NCBI RefSeq assembly: GCF_002221505.1 | Contig: NZ_CP011037.1 | Span: 496,001-560,000, forward strand | Origin: Pseudoalteromonas nigrifaciens | GTDB taxonomy: Bacteria; Pseudomonadota; Gammaproteobacteria; Enterobacterales; Alteromonadaceae | Length of the DNA stretch: 64,000 nt | Direction: 5' to 3' | In this document: piece after piece, positions 39,487 through 49,103 of the stretch | Numbering within the stretch: the stretch's first letter is position 1 | How the letters are laid out: every line of letters starts with the position of its first letter | Translations under genes and position numbers: made by a program | The notes under the pieces: model-generated | Told to the model about the DNA's origin: nothing | The model's input: only the letters and a program-made list of their open reading frames with translations | Databases searched by the model: none

Positions 39487-40470
39487 ATGACAGACTTAAA
39501 ACGATTAAATAAATTTATTAGCGATACTGGCTTTTGTTCGCGACGCGAGGCTGATAAATATATTGAAGACGGTCGTGTTACTGTTAATGGTATTCGCCCG
39601 GAAATGGGCGTAAAAGTTTCATCTACTGATGTTGTATTGGTAGATGGCAAAACACTTAAAGCAATCCCTAAACGCGTTTATATTGCCTATAACAAACCCG
39701 TTGGTATTACCTGTACTACAGAGCGAAAAATTCAAAGTAATATTGTTAAAGCAGTTAATTACCCCGATAGAATCTTTCCAATAGGGCGCTTAGATCGCCC
39801 ATCTGAAGGGCTAATATTTTTAACTAACGAAGGCGACATTGTTAATAAAATTTTGCGCGCTGGCAATAATCACGAAAAAGAATATGTAGTTACTGTAGAT
39901 AAACCATTAAATCGTCAGTTTGTAGCTAAAATGGGTAATGGTGTGCCCATACTCGATACCATCACTAAAAAATGTAAAGTAACCCAAACCGGTGCGCAGC
40001 AGTTTACTATTATTTTAACCCAAGGGTTAAATCGTCAAATACGTAGAATGTGTGAATATTTAGGTTACGAAGTGGTCACACTCAAACGCGTACGTATTAT
40101 GAATGTGACGCTTAAAGGTTTAAAAGTAGGGCAATGGCGTCACTTAACTGAACAAGAAATGGCGATTATAAACAACTCTATCTCTGACTCAGGAAAAACC
40201 CAAGAGCATTCAGTATACGATGAAGCAAACGCTTTACAGCAACAAAGCCTGCAAGCTGTAGCTAAGCCGCAAAAAACAAGTGATAAAAAACGTGATTTTC
40301 AGGGCGAAAACCCTAAACGTTTTAATCAAGGTGAGCGCACTGAAGAACGTAAAAAAGAGCGTAGTAAAACGCCTTATCAAAAGCGCTCAACCACTTATGT
40401 TGGTAAACCTAAAAGTATAAAAGCAAATAAATCATCCGACTCAAAAGGAATATTGAGCCTTAAAAAATAA
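39487..40470 (+). CDS. rluF: 23S rRNA pseudouridine(2604) synthase
   Basis: A 327-residue enzyme: an N-terminal S4 RNA-binding domain (about residues 5-50, [20 protein letters not shown]), then an RsuA/RluB/RluF catalytic domain. The active-site aspartate is in [14 protein letters not shown] near residue 100, followed by [15 protein letters not shown], which is specific to RluF. A basic, disordered tail of about 75 residues extends the usual length. It modifies U2604 of 23S rRNA. Confidence 0.9.
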   Translation: MTDLKRLNKFISDTGFCSRREADKYIEDGRVTVNGIRPEMGVKVSSTDVVLVDGKTLKAIPKRVYIAYNKPVGITCTTERKIQSNIVKAVNYPDRIFPIGRLDRPSEGLIFLTNEGDIVNKILRAGNNHEKEYVVTVDKPLNRQFVAKMGNGVPILDTITKKCKVTQTGAQQFTIILTQGLNRQIRRMCEYLGYEVVTLKRVRIMNVTLKGLKVGQWRHLTEQEMAIINNSISDSGKTQEHSVYDEANALQQQSLQAVAKPQKTSDKKRDFQGENPKRFNQGERTEERKKERSKTPYQKRSTTYVGKPKSIKANKSSDSKGILSLKK

Positions 40471-40511
40471 AGCGATATAATATTAGGTACAGTACAACAA
40501 CTTAATTAACC

Positions 40512-40543
40512 AGCGATTTTAATAATTTATTATCAAAATCGCT
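40512..40543. terminator. Hairpin between convergent rluF and the GGDEF-EAL gene
   Basis: AGCGATTTT and AAAATCGCT are perfect complements across a 14-base AT-rich loop, flanked by T-rich sequence. It overlaps the last codons of the - strand gene and can serve both strands. Confidence 0.65.
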
Positions 40544-43076
40544 ATTTGTTGCTATGTATATATTCTATAAGTTTATCCAGAGGCATAGGTTTACAGTAAT
40601 AAAAGCCTTGTATTCTAATGTTGTTAAACTTAGATAAATAACCGATCAGCTCAGGACTTTCTACACCCTCTACTACCACTGTTTTATTTAACTGCGTGCA
40701 AATATTAATAATGCCTTCTAGCAATGCTCTTTTTTGCCCAGCTAATTCGGCGCCAATGGTAAATTCACGATCTATTTTTATTATATTTGCCGGCTGACGC
40801 GATAAATAAGACAAGCTTGAGTAACCCGTCCCAAAGTCATCAATTGCTACATTAAAACCTTTATTCATTAGCGCTTTAAGCACTTCTTCAATAGCGCCTT
40901 TTTCCGACATAATCATTTCGGTCACTTCGATGGTGAGCAACTTAGGCAGTATATTTTTTTCAGAAGTTAACTTATAAAGCTTTTCGGTAAAGTTTCGCTG
41001 TTGTATTTGTTGCGGTGAAAAATTAACCGCAACACAAATATTTTGTAATTCAGCTATGGTACTTATATCGTTTAGTACTTGAGTAAGGACTTGTTCGCCC
41101 ACTTGTAGTATTTGCCCTGTTTGTTCTGCAATAGGAATAAAAACAGCAGGAGAAATGTAACTGCCATTATTTTTCCAGCGAACTAGAGCTTCTACAGCAA
41201 CAATACACTGAGTAGTTAAGTTATAAATGGGTTGATAATAAACCTCTAATGCCTCATTTTTAATCGCTTTTTGTAGCTCACTTCTAATTGTAACCATAAA
41301 ATTATGGCTCTCATCCATAAGCTTATGGTAAAAGCAAAATTGATTGCCGCCTAAAGCTTTAGCGTTATCCATTGCTATATCAGCTTGTTGTAGTAGTAAT
41401 GCAGGGCTAATGACCTCTCCATCAGACATAGCTATGCCAACACTCACAGTAAGGTGGATATCAACCTCACCTAAGTTATATATATCGGCTAGCGATTTTA
41501 TTACGAGTGTAATTTCATCCGATAGCTGCTGCTTAGATATATTACAGTAATGCAATACAAACTCATCATTGCCAAAACGCGATATGGCGCCTGCCCCAAC
41601 AGCATTTTTCTTAAGCCTTTTAGCGACTAATTGCAAAACCATGTCACCTAATTTATGGCCTAAACTATTGTTTACTGCGCTAAAGCCATCTAAATTAAAA
41701 AACACCATCGCACAATTTACATCGACACAGTTAACTTGCTTAGCCTCTATTTCTGCATTTAATGCATCACGGCGCAGCAGGCCGGTTAACTCGTCGTATT
41801 TAGCCATTTTATGTAACACAATAGACTGTTGTCTGAGCAAAAAAGTAGAGTCAGTGGCTAATATCAAAATATAAATAAACGCAAAAGTAAGCCATATGAT
41901 CATTTGCTCAATTTGTGCCGCTTCTTTAAGCTTTGAATAGTCTTTAATAAAGCTATAAACGTTGTGCTTAATTAATCCTCTTACAACAATTTCGTTAACT
42001 ATATAGTGCTTACTATAACGGCTTAATAAGCTATTTAAGTCTTGAACATTTTTTTGGTTTTTGTCGATTGCGAAATAAATTTTAGGTGTTAACTCAATAA
42101 AAGTATCAAACGAGCTGAGATAATCTATGTATCTGTTTTCAATTAACAAGTTTAAATTTAACAGTGCCAGCACTTGGTATTTTTTACCATTGCTTGCCGT
42201 TATTGGAATTGAGAACATAATTATGGGCGTGTCTGTGTCTAATGTTGCTGAGTTAGCCGCAAATCTAACTTCATTTTTAGCGGCTTTTAACCAGTTAGTA
42301 ATAGGAGTGGTTGAAATTAATCCGTCATTAGTAAATTGCTTAGAATACGTTGTGCCGCTTATGTAATTCAAATCTTCATCGAGAAGAAGCATACTGCTAA
42401 TAATTTCAAAGTCTTGGGTATAAATTTTTAAGTCTATATTAGCCATTTTTATAAAGTCGTCGGCATTCACTGCTTCTAAACGTGTTTTTATGCGAGTAAG
42501 TGATGTGATATGACTTTCGAGGTTTTTATTGAGTATAGTTTCAACAAACTTAATTTTATTTTGTGCATCTACAGCTACATTAGTTACCGTTTTAACCGCG
42601 GTAACTTGCCAAAGTGTTATGCCAATAAAAATAGCAAAAAACGTAATTACTTTAGCGGTTATAGAACCTTTAACGGTAGTAATTGGGTTTTTAATTTTTA
42701 TAATTAAAGCTAAAAAAAACACAAATACCATTACAGCACTAAAAGATGAGATAAAAGGGTTATGGCTGTCCCAAAACCAGCTACTGCTATCGTGTCGCCA
42801 CAAACTTAGCTCAAAGTTAATAAACAATATAGCGCCGGTAATGAGTAATATAGGTATGAGATATTTAATTTTTTTTGTAGGTAAAACCTTAGGTAAAAAA
42901 GCCAATAAAATAGCTAAGCCTAACGCAGTCAAAGAAAGTTGCAGAGAAATAACCGGCATTAAGCTTTGCGTAACAACAACACTTTCTAAAGCCCCCAAAA
43001 ATGCAACAACAAGAAAAAATTGGATAAAACCTAAATACAATATACTTGCTGCTGATTGAGTTAGGGATAGTCTCAT
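40542..43076 (-). CDS. Membrane-bound GGDEF-EAL cyclic-di-GMP protein
   Basis: An 844-residue protein. Its N-terminus has several membrane helices (about residues 8-170), a periplasmic sensor-like domain (about 175-380), another helix near 390, then a GGDEF domain (about 415-575) and an EAL domain (about 590-840). The cyclase motif is degenerate (FGNDEF for GGDEF), while the phosphodiesterase motifs look intact (VEALVRW, IDDFGTGYSSLSYL). It therefore likely degrades cyclic di-GMP in response to a periplasmic signal. Confidence 0.9.
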   Translation of the reverse strand: MRLSLTQSAASILYLGFIQFFLVVAFLGALESVVVTQSLMPVISLQLSLTALGLAILLAFLPKVLPTKKIKYLIPILLITGAILFINFELSLWRHDSSSWFWDSHNPFISSFSAVMVFVFFLALIIKIKNPITTVKGSITAKVITFFAIFIGITLWQVTAVKTVTNVAVDAQNKIKFVETILNKNLESHITSLTRIKTRLEAVNADDFIKMANIDLKIYTQDFEIISSMLLLDEDLNYISGTTYSKQFTNDGLISTTPITNWLKAAKNEVRFAANSATLDTDTPIIMFSIPITASNGKKYQVLALLNLNLLIENRYIDYLSSFDTFIELTPKIYFAIDKNQKNVQDLNSLLSRYSKHYIVNEIVVRGLIKHNVYSFIKDYSKLKEAAQIEQMIIWLTFAFIYILILATDSTFLLRQQSIVLHKMAKYDELTGLLRRDALNAEIEAKQVNCVDVNCAMVFFNLDGFSAVNNSLGHKLGDMVLQLVAKRLKKNAVGAGAISRFGNDEFVLHYCNISKQQLSDEITLVIKSLADIYNLGEVDIHLTVSVGIAMSDGEVISPALLLQQADIAMDNAKALGGNQFCFYHKLMDESHNFMVTIRSELQKAIKNEALEVYYQPIYNLTTQCIVAVEALVRWKNNGSYISPAVFIPIAEQTGQILQVGEQVLTQVLNDISTIAELQNICVAVNFSPQQIQQRNFTEKLYKLTSEKNILPKLLTIEVTEMIMSEKGAIEEVLKALMNKGFNVAIDDFGTGYSSLSYLSRQPANIIKIDREFTIGAELAGQKRALLEGIINICTQLNKTVVVEGVESPELIGYLSKFNNIRIQGFYYCKPMPLDKLIEYIHSNK

Positions 43077-43266
43077 TATTTTCTCATGTCCTTAAAATGA
43101 TTAACCTTAAAGTTACATTAGCATTATTAAAACAAAATACCAGATATTTAAAATGTTTGTATGTATATAAAATATAAGAAAAACGATGTTTTTGAGCGGC
43201 ATAATCACAATGGTACTTTATTACTAAGAGTAGGCAGTTATAAGGCAGGTATAAAGTGGTATATAA

Positions 43267-43294
43267 AATAAACGCAGCTTTAGCTGCGTTTATT
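43267..43294. terminator. Hairpin terminator after the RND operon
   Basis: ATAAACGCAGCT and AGCTGCGTTTAT form a perfect 12-bp stem with a two-base loop, 24 bases beyond the RND pump stop on the - strand. The flanking T run is short. Confidence 0.75.
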
Positions 43295-43317
43295 AATATA
43301 CTAAAAGCTTATTTGCT

Positions 43318-46300
43318 TTATTTAATTCGAGTTTTAAGTGGCTGATATTCAATTTTATATATAATGGTATAAAGCACAGGCACTACAATTAAAGTTAATA
43401 TGGTAGCAAAACCTAAGCCAAACATAATGGTAACCGCCATTGATTGAAAAAACACATCAAATAATAGTGGGATCATCCCCAATATAGTGGTTATTGCTGC
43501 CATAGCAACAGGGCGTACACGGCTTACTCCTGAATCAAATACCGCCTGGTATGGCGCTTTACCTTCAGATAACTCAAGATTTATTTGATCCACTAATACT
43601 ATGCCATTTTTTATTAACATACCGCTTAAGCTTAGTAATCCTAATAATGCCATAAAGCTAAACGGCGCATTCATGACCAATAGCCCAGCGCTTACCCCAA
43701 TAATTGCCAGTGGTACAGTAGCCCAAATAACTAAAGGCTGCTTAACAGAATTAAACAGCAATACTGTAATTGCAAACATAGCTAAGTAACCAATCGGCAA
43801 TGAGCCAAAGATAGCTTTTTTAGCTTTACTCGATGACTCGTATTCGCCACCCCATTGCATTTCGTAACCGCGTGGCAGCTCAATGTTTTCGATATCGGTG
43901 CGAATGCGTGCAAATAGTTTAGCCGGCGTTTCGTCACTTAGTACATCATGGTCAGCCATAACGGTAATAGTGCGCTTACGATCGCGGCGCATAATCAAGC
44001 TGTCTTCCCATTCAACTACAAACTCATCAACAACTTGAGTAACCGGTATAAACACCCCCAATACTGGGCTGAAAATTTGTAGGTCGTGTACACTTTCTAC
44101 GTTTAAGCGCTCGTTAGCAGGAGAGCGCGCAATAATAGGCAGTAATTGGGTGCCATCACGATATACACCTACTTGCTTACCCGACAAGTTAGTAAGCAAT
44201 ACTTGATCAAGGTCTGATTTACTAATACCTAAACGACGCGCTTTTTGTTCGTTAAACTGTGGGCGGATCATTTTGGTACGTGCCCGCCAATCATCACGAA
44301 TATTATGCGAACCTGTATCTTGCGCTATGATATGTTTGGCTTGAGCAGATAGTTTTCTAAGTACAACTGGATCTGGGCCTGAAAAACGCGCTTCTATTTT
44401 TGCATCAGTTGAAGGGCCTATTTCCATAGGTTTAACTTTAAGCTGTGCGGCAACCGGATTGTTCTGTGCGAAATCTCGTACTTTTTGCATAACAGTGGCA
44501 ACTGCTTCACGGTCAGTTACACGAATAATTAATTGCCCGTACGCGGGGTATGATTTTTCAGGAGCATAGGTAAGCATAAAGCGCGGAGCACCTTGGCCTA
44601 CAGTACTGGTTATTTCAGTAACGAGCGGGTTTTGCTGTAAAAATGCTTCTAACTTTTTAATCCCCTCAAGCGTTGAGCGAATATCAGCGCCTTGTTCTTG
44701 CCAATAATCGACATAAAACATTGGCGTATTAGATGCCGGAAAAAATGATTGCTTTACAGCGCCAAAACCAACAACAGCACTACATAACAGTACTAACATT
44801 AAAACTAAAGTGCTTTTTCTAAAGCGCATAGCAAGGTTTAAGCTGGCTTTGTAACTGGTGAATATAAAACCTTGATATGGGTCGTCATACTGTTGCTCGC
44901 CATCAGCGTTTAATTGCGTTTCTTTAAACATTAGGTTGGCAAAAAATGGTGTGAGGGTAATGGCAGTGATCCAGCTTAATAAAAGCGAAATAAGTAATAC
45001 CCAAAATAAACTACCGGCAAACTCACCGCTGGCGTCGGAGCTTAAACCAATCGGCGCAAATGCAGTAATCGCAATCACAGTTGCCCCAAGTAATGGCCAC
45101 TTAGTTTGTTCAACAATATTAATAGAGGCTCTTAGCTTAGTTTGCCCACGTTTGAGGTTAATTAAAATACCTTCGGTAACAACAATGGCATTATCAACAA
45201 GCATACCAAGTGCGATTATTAGCGCACCTAACGAAATTCTTTGCAAATCTATAGCAAATAACTTCATAAAAATAAAAGTACCTAAAACGGTAAGCAGTAA
45301 AATACCGCCAATTAATAGCCCGCTTTTAACCCCCATAAACAGCAGTAACACTATAATTACAATAGCAATCGCTTCAACTAAGCTAACAATAAAACCGTTT
45401 ACCGATTTTTCTACTTCGTTTGGTTGGTTATAAACAGCATTAATTTTAATCCCATGTGGCCGCTGGTACTCAAGCGACGCAAGGTGCGCGTCAATGTCGT
45501 TACCTATATCAACCACATTAACGCCCGACATAAACGACACGCCAATTAACAATGCTTGTTGTTGGTTGTAACGAATAATATTGTTGGGCACTTCGGCGTA
45601 CTCGCGATATACCTTAGCTACATCACCTAAATAAATTAGCTCGCTGGCACCCGATTTAGAAATAAGCAGGGTTTCTAACTCTTTTACATCTTTAAACTCG
45701 CCAGTAGGATGTAAACGAATAGACTCACTGCCGACCCTAATTTTACCTGCGTTAGAAACCGTATTTTGCGATTGTAATAATTGAAAAATATGACTAGGCG
45801 CTATGCCTAATTGAGCAAGTTTTTGCGTAGAAATTTCAACCATTACTTGCGCTTGTTGCTCTCCTGCAATAGTTACTTTACTTACGCCTTTAACCAGTAC
45901 TAGTTCGCGTTTAAGGTAGTCTACGTAGTCTTTAAGCTCGTCATACGAATAGCCGTCGCCGGTTACTGAATACATTACGCCGTAAACATCAGCAAAGTCA
46001 TCAATAATTTTACTAGCGTATACACCACTGGGCAAAGATGGGTTGAGGTCGTTAATTTTACGCCGCATTTCATCCCAAATTTGTCTTAACTCTTGTTTTC
46101 GGTAGTTACTTTTCATTTCTACGGTAATTTGCGACTTACCATTTGACGAAATAGAGGTAACGTAATCAACGTAAGGTAATTGCTGAATCGCATTTTCGAT
46201 AGGAAAGGTAACTTCTTCCTCTACTTGCTGTGGCGACGCGCCGGGATACATGGTGATAACCATGGCTTTTTTTAACGTAAATTCAGGGTCTTCTAATTGC

Positions 46301-46398
46301 CCTAAGTCAAAATAAGAAACACCACCGCCAATAAGTAGCAGTAGGGTAAACATCCAACTAATAACTTTTTTCTCTATAGATAGTTGTGCAAAGCTCAT
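43318..46398 (-). CDS. RND-family efflux pump, inner-membrane component
   Basis: A 1026-residue AcrB-type pump with two six-helix halves and two large periplasmic loops. The proton-relay region in helix 4 reads GMLVDNAIVV, with Asp then Asn where AcrB has two aspartates (407 and 408). The helix 10 lysine is kept (GMLIKNGIVLVDQ). It should export hydrophobic compounds or metabolites with the adaptor encoded two bases upstream. No outer-membrane TolC gene is nearby. Confidence 0.9.
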   Translation of the reverse strand: MSFAQLSIEKKVISWMFTLLLLIGGGVSYFDLGQLEDPEFTLKKAMVITMYPGASPQQVEEEVTFPIENAIQQLPYVDYVTSISSNGKSQITVEMKSNYRKQELRQIWDEMRRKINDLNPSLPSGVYASKIIDDFADVYGVMYSVTGDGYSYDELKDYVDYLKRELVLVKGVSKVTIAGEQQAQVMVEISTQKLAQLGIAPSHIFQLLQSQNTVSNAGKIRVGSESIRLHPTGEFKDVKELETLLISKSGASELIYLGDVAKVYREYAEVPNNIIRYNQQQALLIGVSFMSGVNVVDIGNDIDAHLASLEYQRPHGIKINAVYNQPNEVEKSVNGFIVSLVEAIAIVIIVLLLFMGVKSGLLIGGILLLTVLGTFIFMKLFAIDLQRISLGALIIALGMLVDNAIVVTEGILINLKRGQTKLRASINIVEQTKWPLLGATVIAITAFAPIGLSSDASGEFAGSLFWVLLISLLLSWITAITLTPFFANLMFKETQLNADGEQQYDDPYQGFIFTSYKASLNLAMRFRKSTLVLMLVLLCSAVVGFGAVKQSFFPASNTPMFYVDYWQEQGADIRSTLEGIKKLEAFLQQNPLVTEITSTVGQGAPRFMLTYAPEKSYPAYGQLIIRVTDREAVATVMQKVRDFAQNNPVAAQLKVKPMEIGPSTDAKIEARFSGPDPVVLRKLSAQAKHIIAQDTGSHNIRDDWRARTKMIRPQFNEQKARRLGISKSDLDQVLLTNLSGKQVGVYRDGTQLLPIIARSPANERLNVESVHDLQIFSPVLGVFIPVTQVVDEFVVEWEDSLIMRRDRKRTITVMADHDVLSDETPAKLFARIRTDIENIELPRGYEMQWGGEYESSSKAKKAIFGSLPIGYLAMFAITVLLFNSVKQPLVIWATVPLAIIGVSAGLLVMNAPFSFMALLGLLSLSGMLIKNGIVLVDQINLELSEGKAPYQAVFDSGVSRVRPVAMAAITTILGMIPLLFDVFFQSMAVTIMFGLGFATILTLIVVPVLYTIIYKIEYQPLKTRIK

Positions 46399-46400
46399 AA

Positions 46401-47483
46401 TTATAGGCCTCGCTCTTTATTCCATGGGCGTACCTGCATGCCTTCTTTTAATGAATGTACACCGGCAGAAACAATTTGCTGTCCTTCTGTAATCCCACTG
46501 AGTACTTCAATGCCATCGCGGTGTAATTGGCCCACTTTTACTGCTTGTTTATGTATTTGGCCGGTTTGCTCGTTATATAACCATACATAAGCGTTGTTAC
46601 TAATAGATTGCTGCGGATCAGAAAACACTGCCTCGTTGGGCAAAATAGTGTAAGCGGTTTGTGATTGCGTTACTTTACTTAAATCGATAAGTACGCGGCC
46701 AGTCATACCGGCAAGTAAGTTAAAATCTTCTGGCACTGGCAGCGAGAACACAACTTTATACGTTAATGTGGCGGGATCTGCTTGAGTGTCCCACTCCTTA
46801 AGTGTGAGTGTGTATTTTTTATCGTGATAGCCGTCAAAAATAACCGTTGGTTGGTATTGAGTTCCTTTAATAAAGCGCGCCACAATTCTTTCAGGTACTT
46901 GAATTTCAACATCCATTAAATCGCGGGTTTCTAAACGCAGTATATTTTGCTTTGCTTGTACACTTTCAAAGTTTTTTACAAACACTTTTGCAACAGTACC
47001 CGCAAATGGCGCTCTAAGTTGGCTATATTCCACATTCGTTTGTGCAATTTTAAAGGCCGATTCGGCAACTTGCTTGTTAGCAATAGCCTGATCAAGCTCT
47101 GATTGGCTGGTAATGCGTTTTTCGAATAGTTGTTCAATGCGCCCTAATTGTGATTTAGCCAGCTCGTAGCGGGCTTTACGCTCATTATATTGCAGCTGAA
47201 AATCTTCAGGGTCTAACTTAGCTAATAGTTGTCCTTTTTTTACATGCTGACCCGCTAATACCGGAAACTCAACCAGCTCACCACTTACTCTAAATGCAAG
47301 GTAAGAGCCTTGATTTGCAACTACTTCACCAGGAAAACTGCGAATGTTAACTTGCGAATCGTGACCAATATTAAATAACTTTACCGGGCGTATTGGCTCT
47401 TCTTTTACTTGCGGCTCAGGCTCAGAGCAGGCTATTAAACCAAGTAAAGTCGTCGTTACTACACATAGACGTAAGAGGTGCAT
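46401..47483 (-). CDS. RND periplasmic adaptor (membrane fusion) lipoprotein
   Basis: A 360-residue adaptor with a signal peptide and lipobox LIACSEPEP (cysteine near residue 19), a biotinyl-lipoyl-like domain (SGELVEFPVLAGQHVKKGQLLAKLD near residue 70), a coiled-coil hairpin (about 100-140), and beta-barrel and membrane-proximal domains. It bridges the pump and the outer-membrane channel. It is the first gene of the operon, divergent from a LysR regulator. Confidence 0.9.
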   Translation of the reverse strand: MHLLRLCVVTTTLLGLIACSEPEPQVKEEPIRPVKLFNIGHDSQVNIRSFPGEVVANQGSYLAFRVSGELVEFPVLAGQHVKKGQLLAKLDPEDFQLQYNERKARYELAKSQLGRIEQLFEKRITSQSELDQAIANKQVAESAFKIAQTNVEYSQLRAPFAGTVAKVFVKNFESVQAKQNILRLETRDLMDVEIQVPERIVARFIKGTQYQPTVIFDGYHDKKYTLTLKEWDTQADPATLTYKVVFSLPVPEDFNLLAGMTGRVLIDLSKVTQSQTAYTILPNEAVFSDPQQSISNNAYVWLYNEQTGQIHKQAVKVGQLHRDGIEVLSGITEGQQIVSAGVHSLKEGMQVRPWNKERGL

Positions 47484-47607
47484 ATTTTCTCCATGAAAAT
47501 TAAAAGCTAAATAAAGTCAGTGCAGCATACTCCGCAAACATATAAAATAAAATTCATTAAATTTTAAAAACTCAATAAGTTTTACTTATGTTGTTATTGG
47601 CAGTGCT

Positions 47608-48510
47608 ATGAAACTCAACCAGCTACAAATATTAGACGCCATTGTACAAAGCGCAAGCTTAAGTGCAGCGGCACTTAAGCTACACAAAACGCAGCCAGCG
47701 CTTACGTTAGCAATTAAAAGTTTAGAGACAAAAATAGGCTTTGCGCTACTCGACCGTTCGCAATACCGTTTACAATTAACCGAAAAAGGGCGGATTTTTC
47801 ATCGCCAAGCTAAGCAACTACTCAATAACAACGAAGAGCTTGCACAACTTGCAAAAGAGCTAGCACTGGGCAATGAAGCGCAATTTAGAATTTGTTATGA
47901 ACAAATATGCCATGTGCAAAGCTACAATGAGATCATAAGTAATACTTTTAGAGTATTTAATAGCACTGAGTTTAGTTTAACCAGTGGTAAACGTTTTATT
48001 TCGTTGGAGCAAGTTAATAATGGCCAAGCAGAGCTTGGCATAGGCCCTTGGTTTGACTTGTTTCATGCTACCGGCGATTTAGAAAGCTTGCCCATAGGCA
48101 AGCTCGACATTGGTATTGTTAGCGCAAAAAATATTATACCCAACACACTTAGCTACAGTGAATTACAGTCGTACCCGTGTTTAGCCATGTTTGAAAGCGG
48201 CCTGAGTATAGACAGTGATAGGCTGTCTTATTCTAAAGGCCCAGCAATGATGAAAATTGACGATATATCGAGCTTAAAATCGTTTTTATTATCGGGCGCT
48301 GGTTGGGCTATGATCAGCTTAGAGCATTGCGCTGAAGAAATTAAATCGGGGTTATTACAAAAAGTCAGCATAACTGATCGCGAGCATGAATTTAGCACGC
48401 AAATTCGCGTTTTTAGGCAGCACTCTAGCCATCATGGGCCAGTAGCACGTACTATTTGGCAGCAGTTTACTCAACTTAGCCAGGCGTATTTGAAAAAACA
48501 TGGAAATTGA
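47608..48510 (+). CDS. LysR-family regulator, probably of the RND pump
   Basis: A 300-residue LysR-type protein with an N-terminal winged helix-turn-helix (residues about 3-60, AALKLHKTQPALTLAIKSLE) and a substrate-binding effector domain. It is divergent from the adaptor and pump genes with a 124-base gap, the classic arrangement for control of a neighbouring operon. Its end overlaps the next gene by 11 bases. Confidence 0.87.
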   Translation: MKLNQLQILDAIVQSASLSAAALKLHKTQPALTLAIKSLETKIGFALLDRSQYRLQLTEKGRIFHRQAKQLLNNNEELAQLAKELALGNEAQFRICYEQICHVQSYNEIISNTFRVFNSTEFSLTSGKRFISLEQVNNGQAELGIGPWFDLFHATGDLESLPIGKLDIGIVSAKNIIPNTLSYSELQSYPCLAMFESGLSIDSDRLSYSKGPAMMKIDDISSLKSFLLSGAGWAMISLEHCAEEIKSGLLQKVSITDREHEFSTQIRVFRQHSSHHGPVARTIWQQFTQLSQAYLKKHGN

Positions 48511-48805
48511 TAAAGAAACGCTTATTTATACCGTTATTGGTAGTATTCCTAAAGGGCAAGTTGCAAGTTATGGGCAAGTAGCCGCTATTGCGGGGTATCC
48601 GCAAAATGCGCGTTTAGTGGGGCGGTTATTAAAGCTAATGCCCAACGACTCAACAATTCCTTGGCATAGAGTAGTAAACAGCCAAGGTAAAATATCGTTT
48701 CCTATAGGCAGTAATAAATACCAAGAGCAGCGACAAAAGCTGTTATTAGAAGGCATTGCATTTAAAAATGAGCGAGTGAATATGCGTGTGTACCAATGGC
48801 AGTAA
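48500..48805 (+). CDS. Alkyltransferase-like (ATL) DNA-binding protein of the MGMT family
   Basis: A 101-residue protein equal to the C-terminal DNA-binding half of O6-methylguanine methyltransferase. The acceptor cysteine of the PCHR motif is replaced by tryptophan (IPWHRVV near residue 55). Such ATL proteins bind alkylated guanine and recruit nucleotide excision repair without transferring the alkyl group. RLVGRLLKLMPND is the recognition helix region. It is coupled to the LysR gene by overlap. Confidence 0.88.
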   Translation: MEIDKETLIYTVIGSIPKGQVASYGQVAAIAGYPQNARLVGRLLKLMPNDSTIPWHRVVNSQGKISFPIGSNKYQEQRQKLLLEGIAFKNERVNMRVYQWQ

Positions 48806-48912
48806 TATAACAAGTTTAATCTGCCTGCTGTTTACTTAGCCACTTGCTTAATGAGTGCGCTGTTAAAATAGTGCTAGCGTTAAAGTGTTTATAACTAAGT
48901 GCTTAACGCAAT

Positions 48913-48938
48913 AAAAAGGGCAAGTTAAATGCTTGCCC
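48913..48938 (-). terminator. Rho-independent terminator after the symporter group
   Basis: GGGCAAG and CTTGCCC pair over seven bases with a seven-base loop, followed on the - strand by a T run. It lies 25 bases beyond the stop of the 43-residue peptide gene. Confidence 0.78.
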
Positions 48939-48962
48939 TAGTTTGCGTGTAAAGTGCATGCT

Positions 48963-49094
48963 TTACACTAAGTTTTTGCCTTTTTGTTTCGCATTTTTAA
49001 GATCTTTTATAAGTGAGCAAAGTAAAATAACAAATACACCAAAGGCAATCACAGGCCAAATTAATACATAAATAGTAAGTAATGTTGTAGACAT
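48963..49094 (-). CDS. 43-residue membrane peptide, putative symporter small subunit
   Basis: A 43-residue peptide starting MSTTLLTIYV. One hydrophobic helix (about residues 5-28) is followed by a positively charged tail (KDLKNAKQKGKN), the shape of small transporter subunits. An AAGGAAAA ribosome site precedes its ATG, which lies nine bases after the symporter stop, and a terminator follows. It likely assembles with the symporter. Confidence 0.72.
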   Translation of the reverse strand: MSTTLLTIYVLIWPVIAFGVFVILLCSLIKDLKNAKQKGKNLV

Positions 49095-49103
49095 AATTTT
49101 TCC

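Noticed and set aside
42529..43059. 176-codon + strand frame opposite the GGDEF-EAL gene
   Set aside because: Antisense shadow of a well-supported protein's membrane segments.
44936..45433. 165-codon + strand frame opposite the RND pump
   Set aside because: Antisense shadow; no ribosome site and no recognisable domain.
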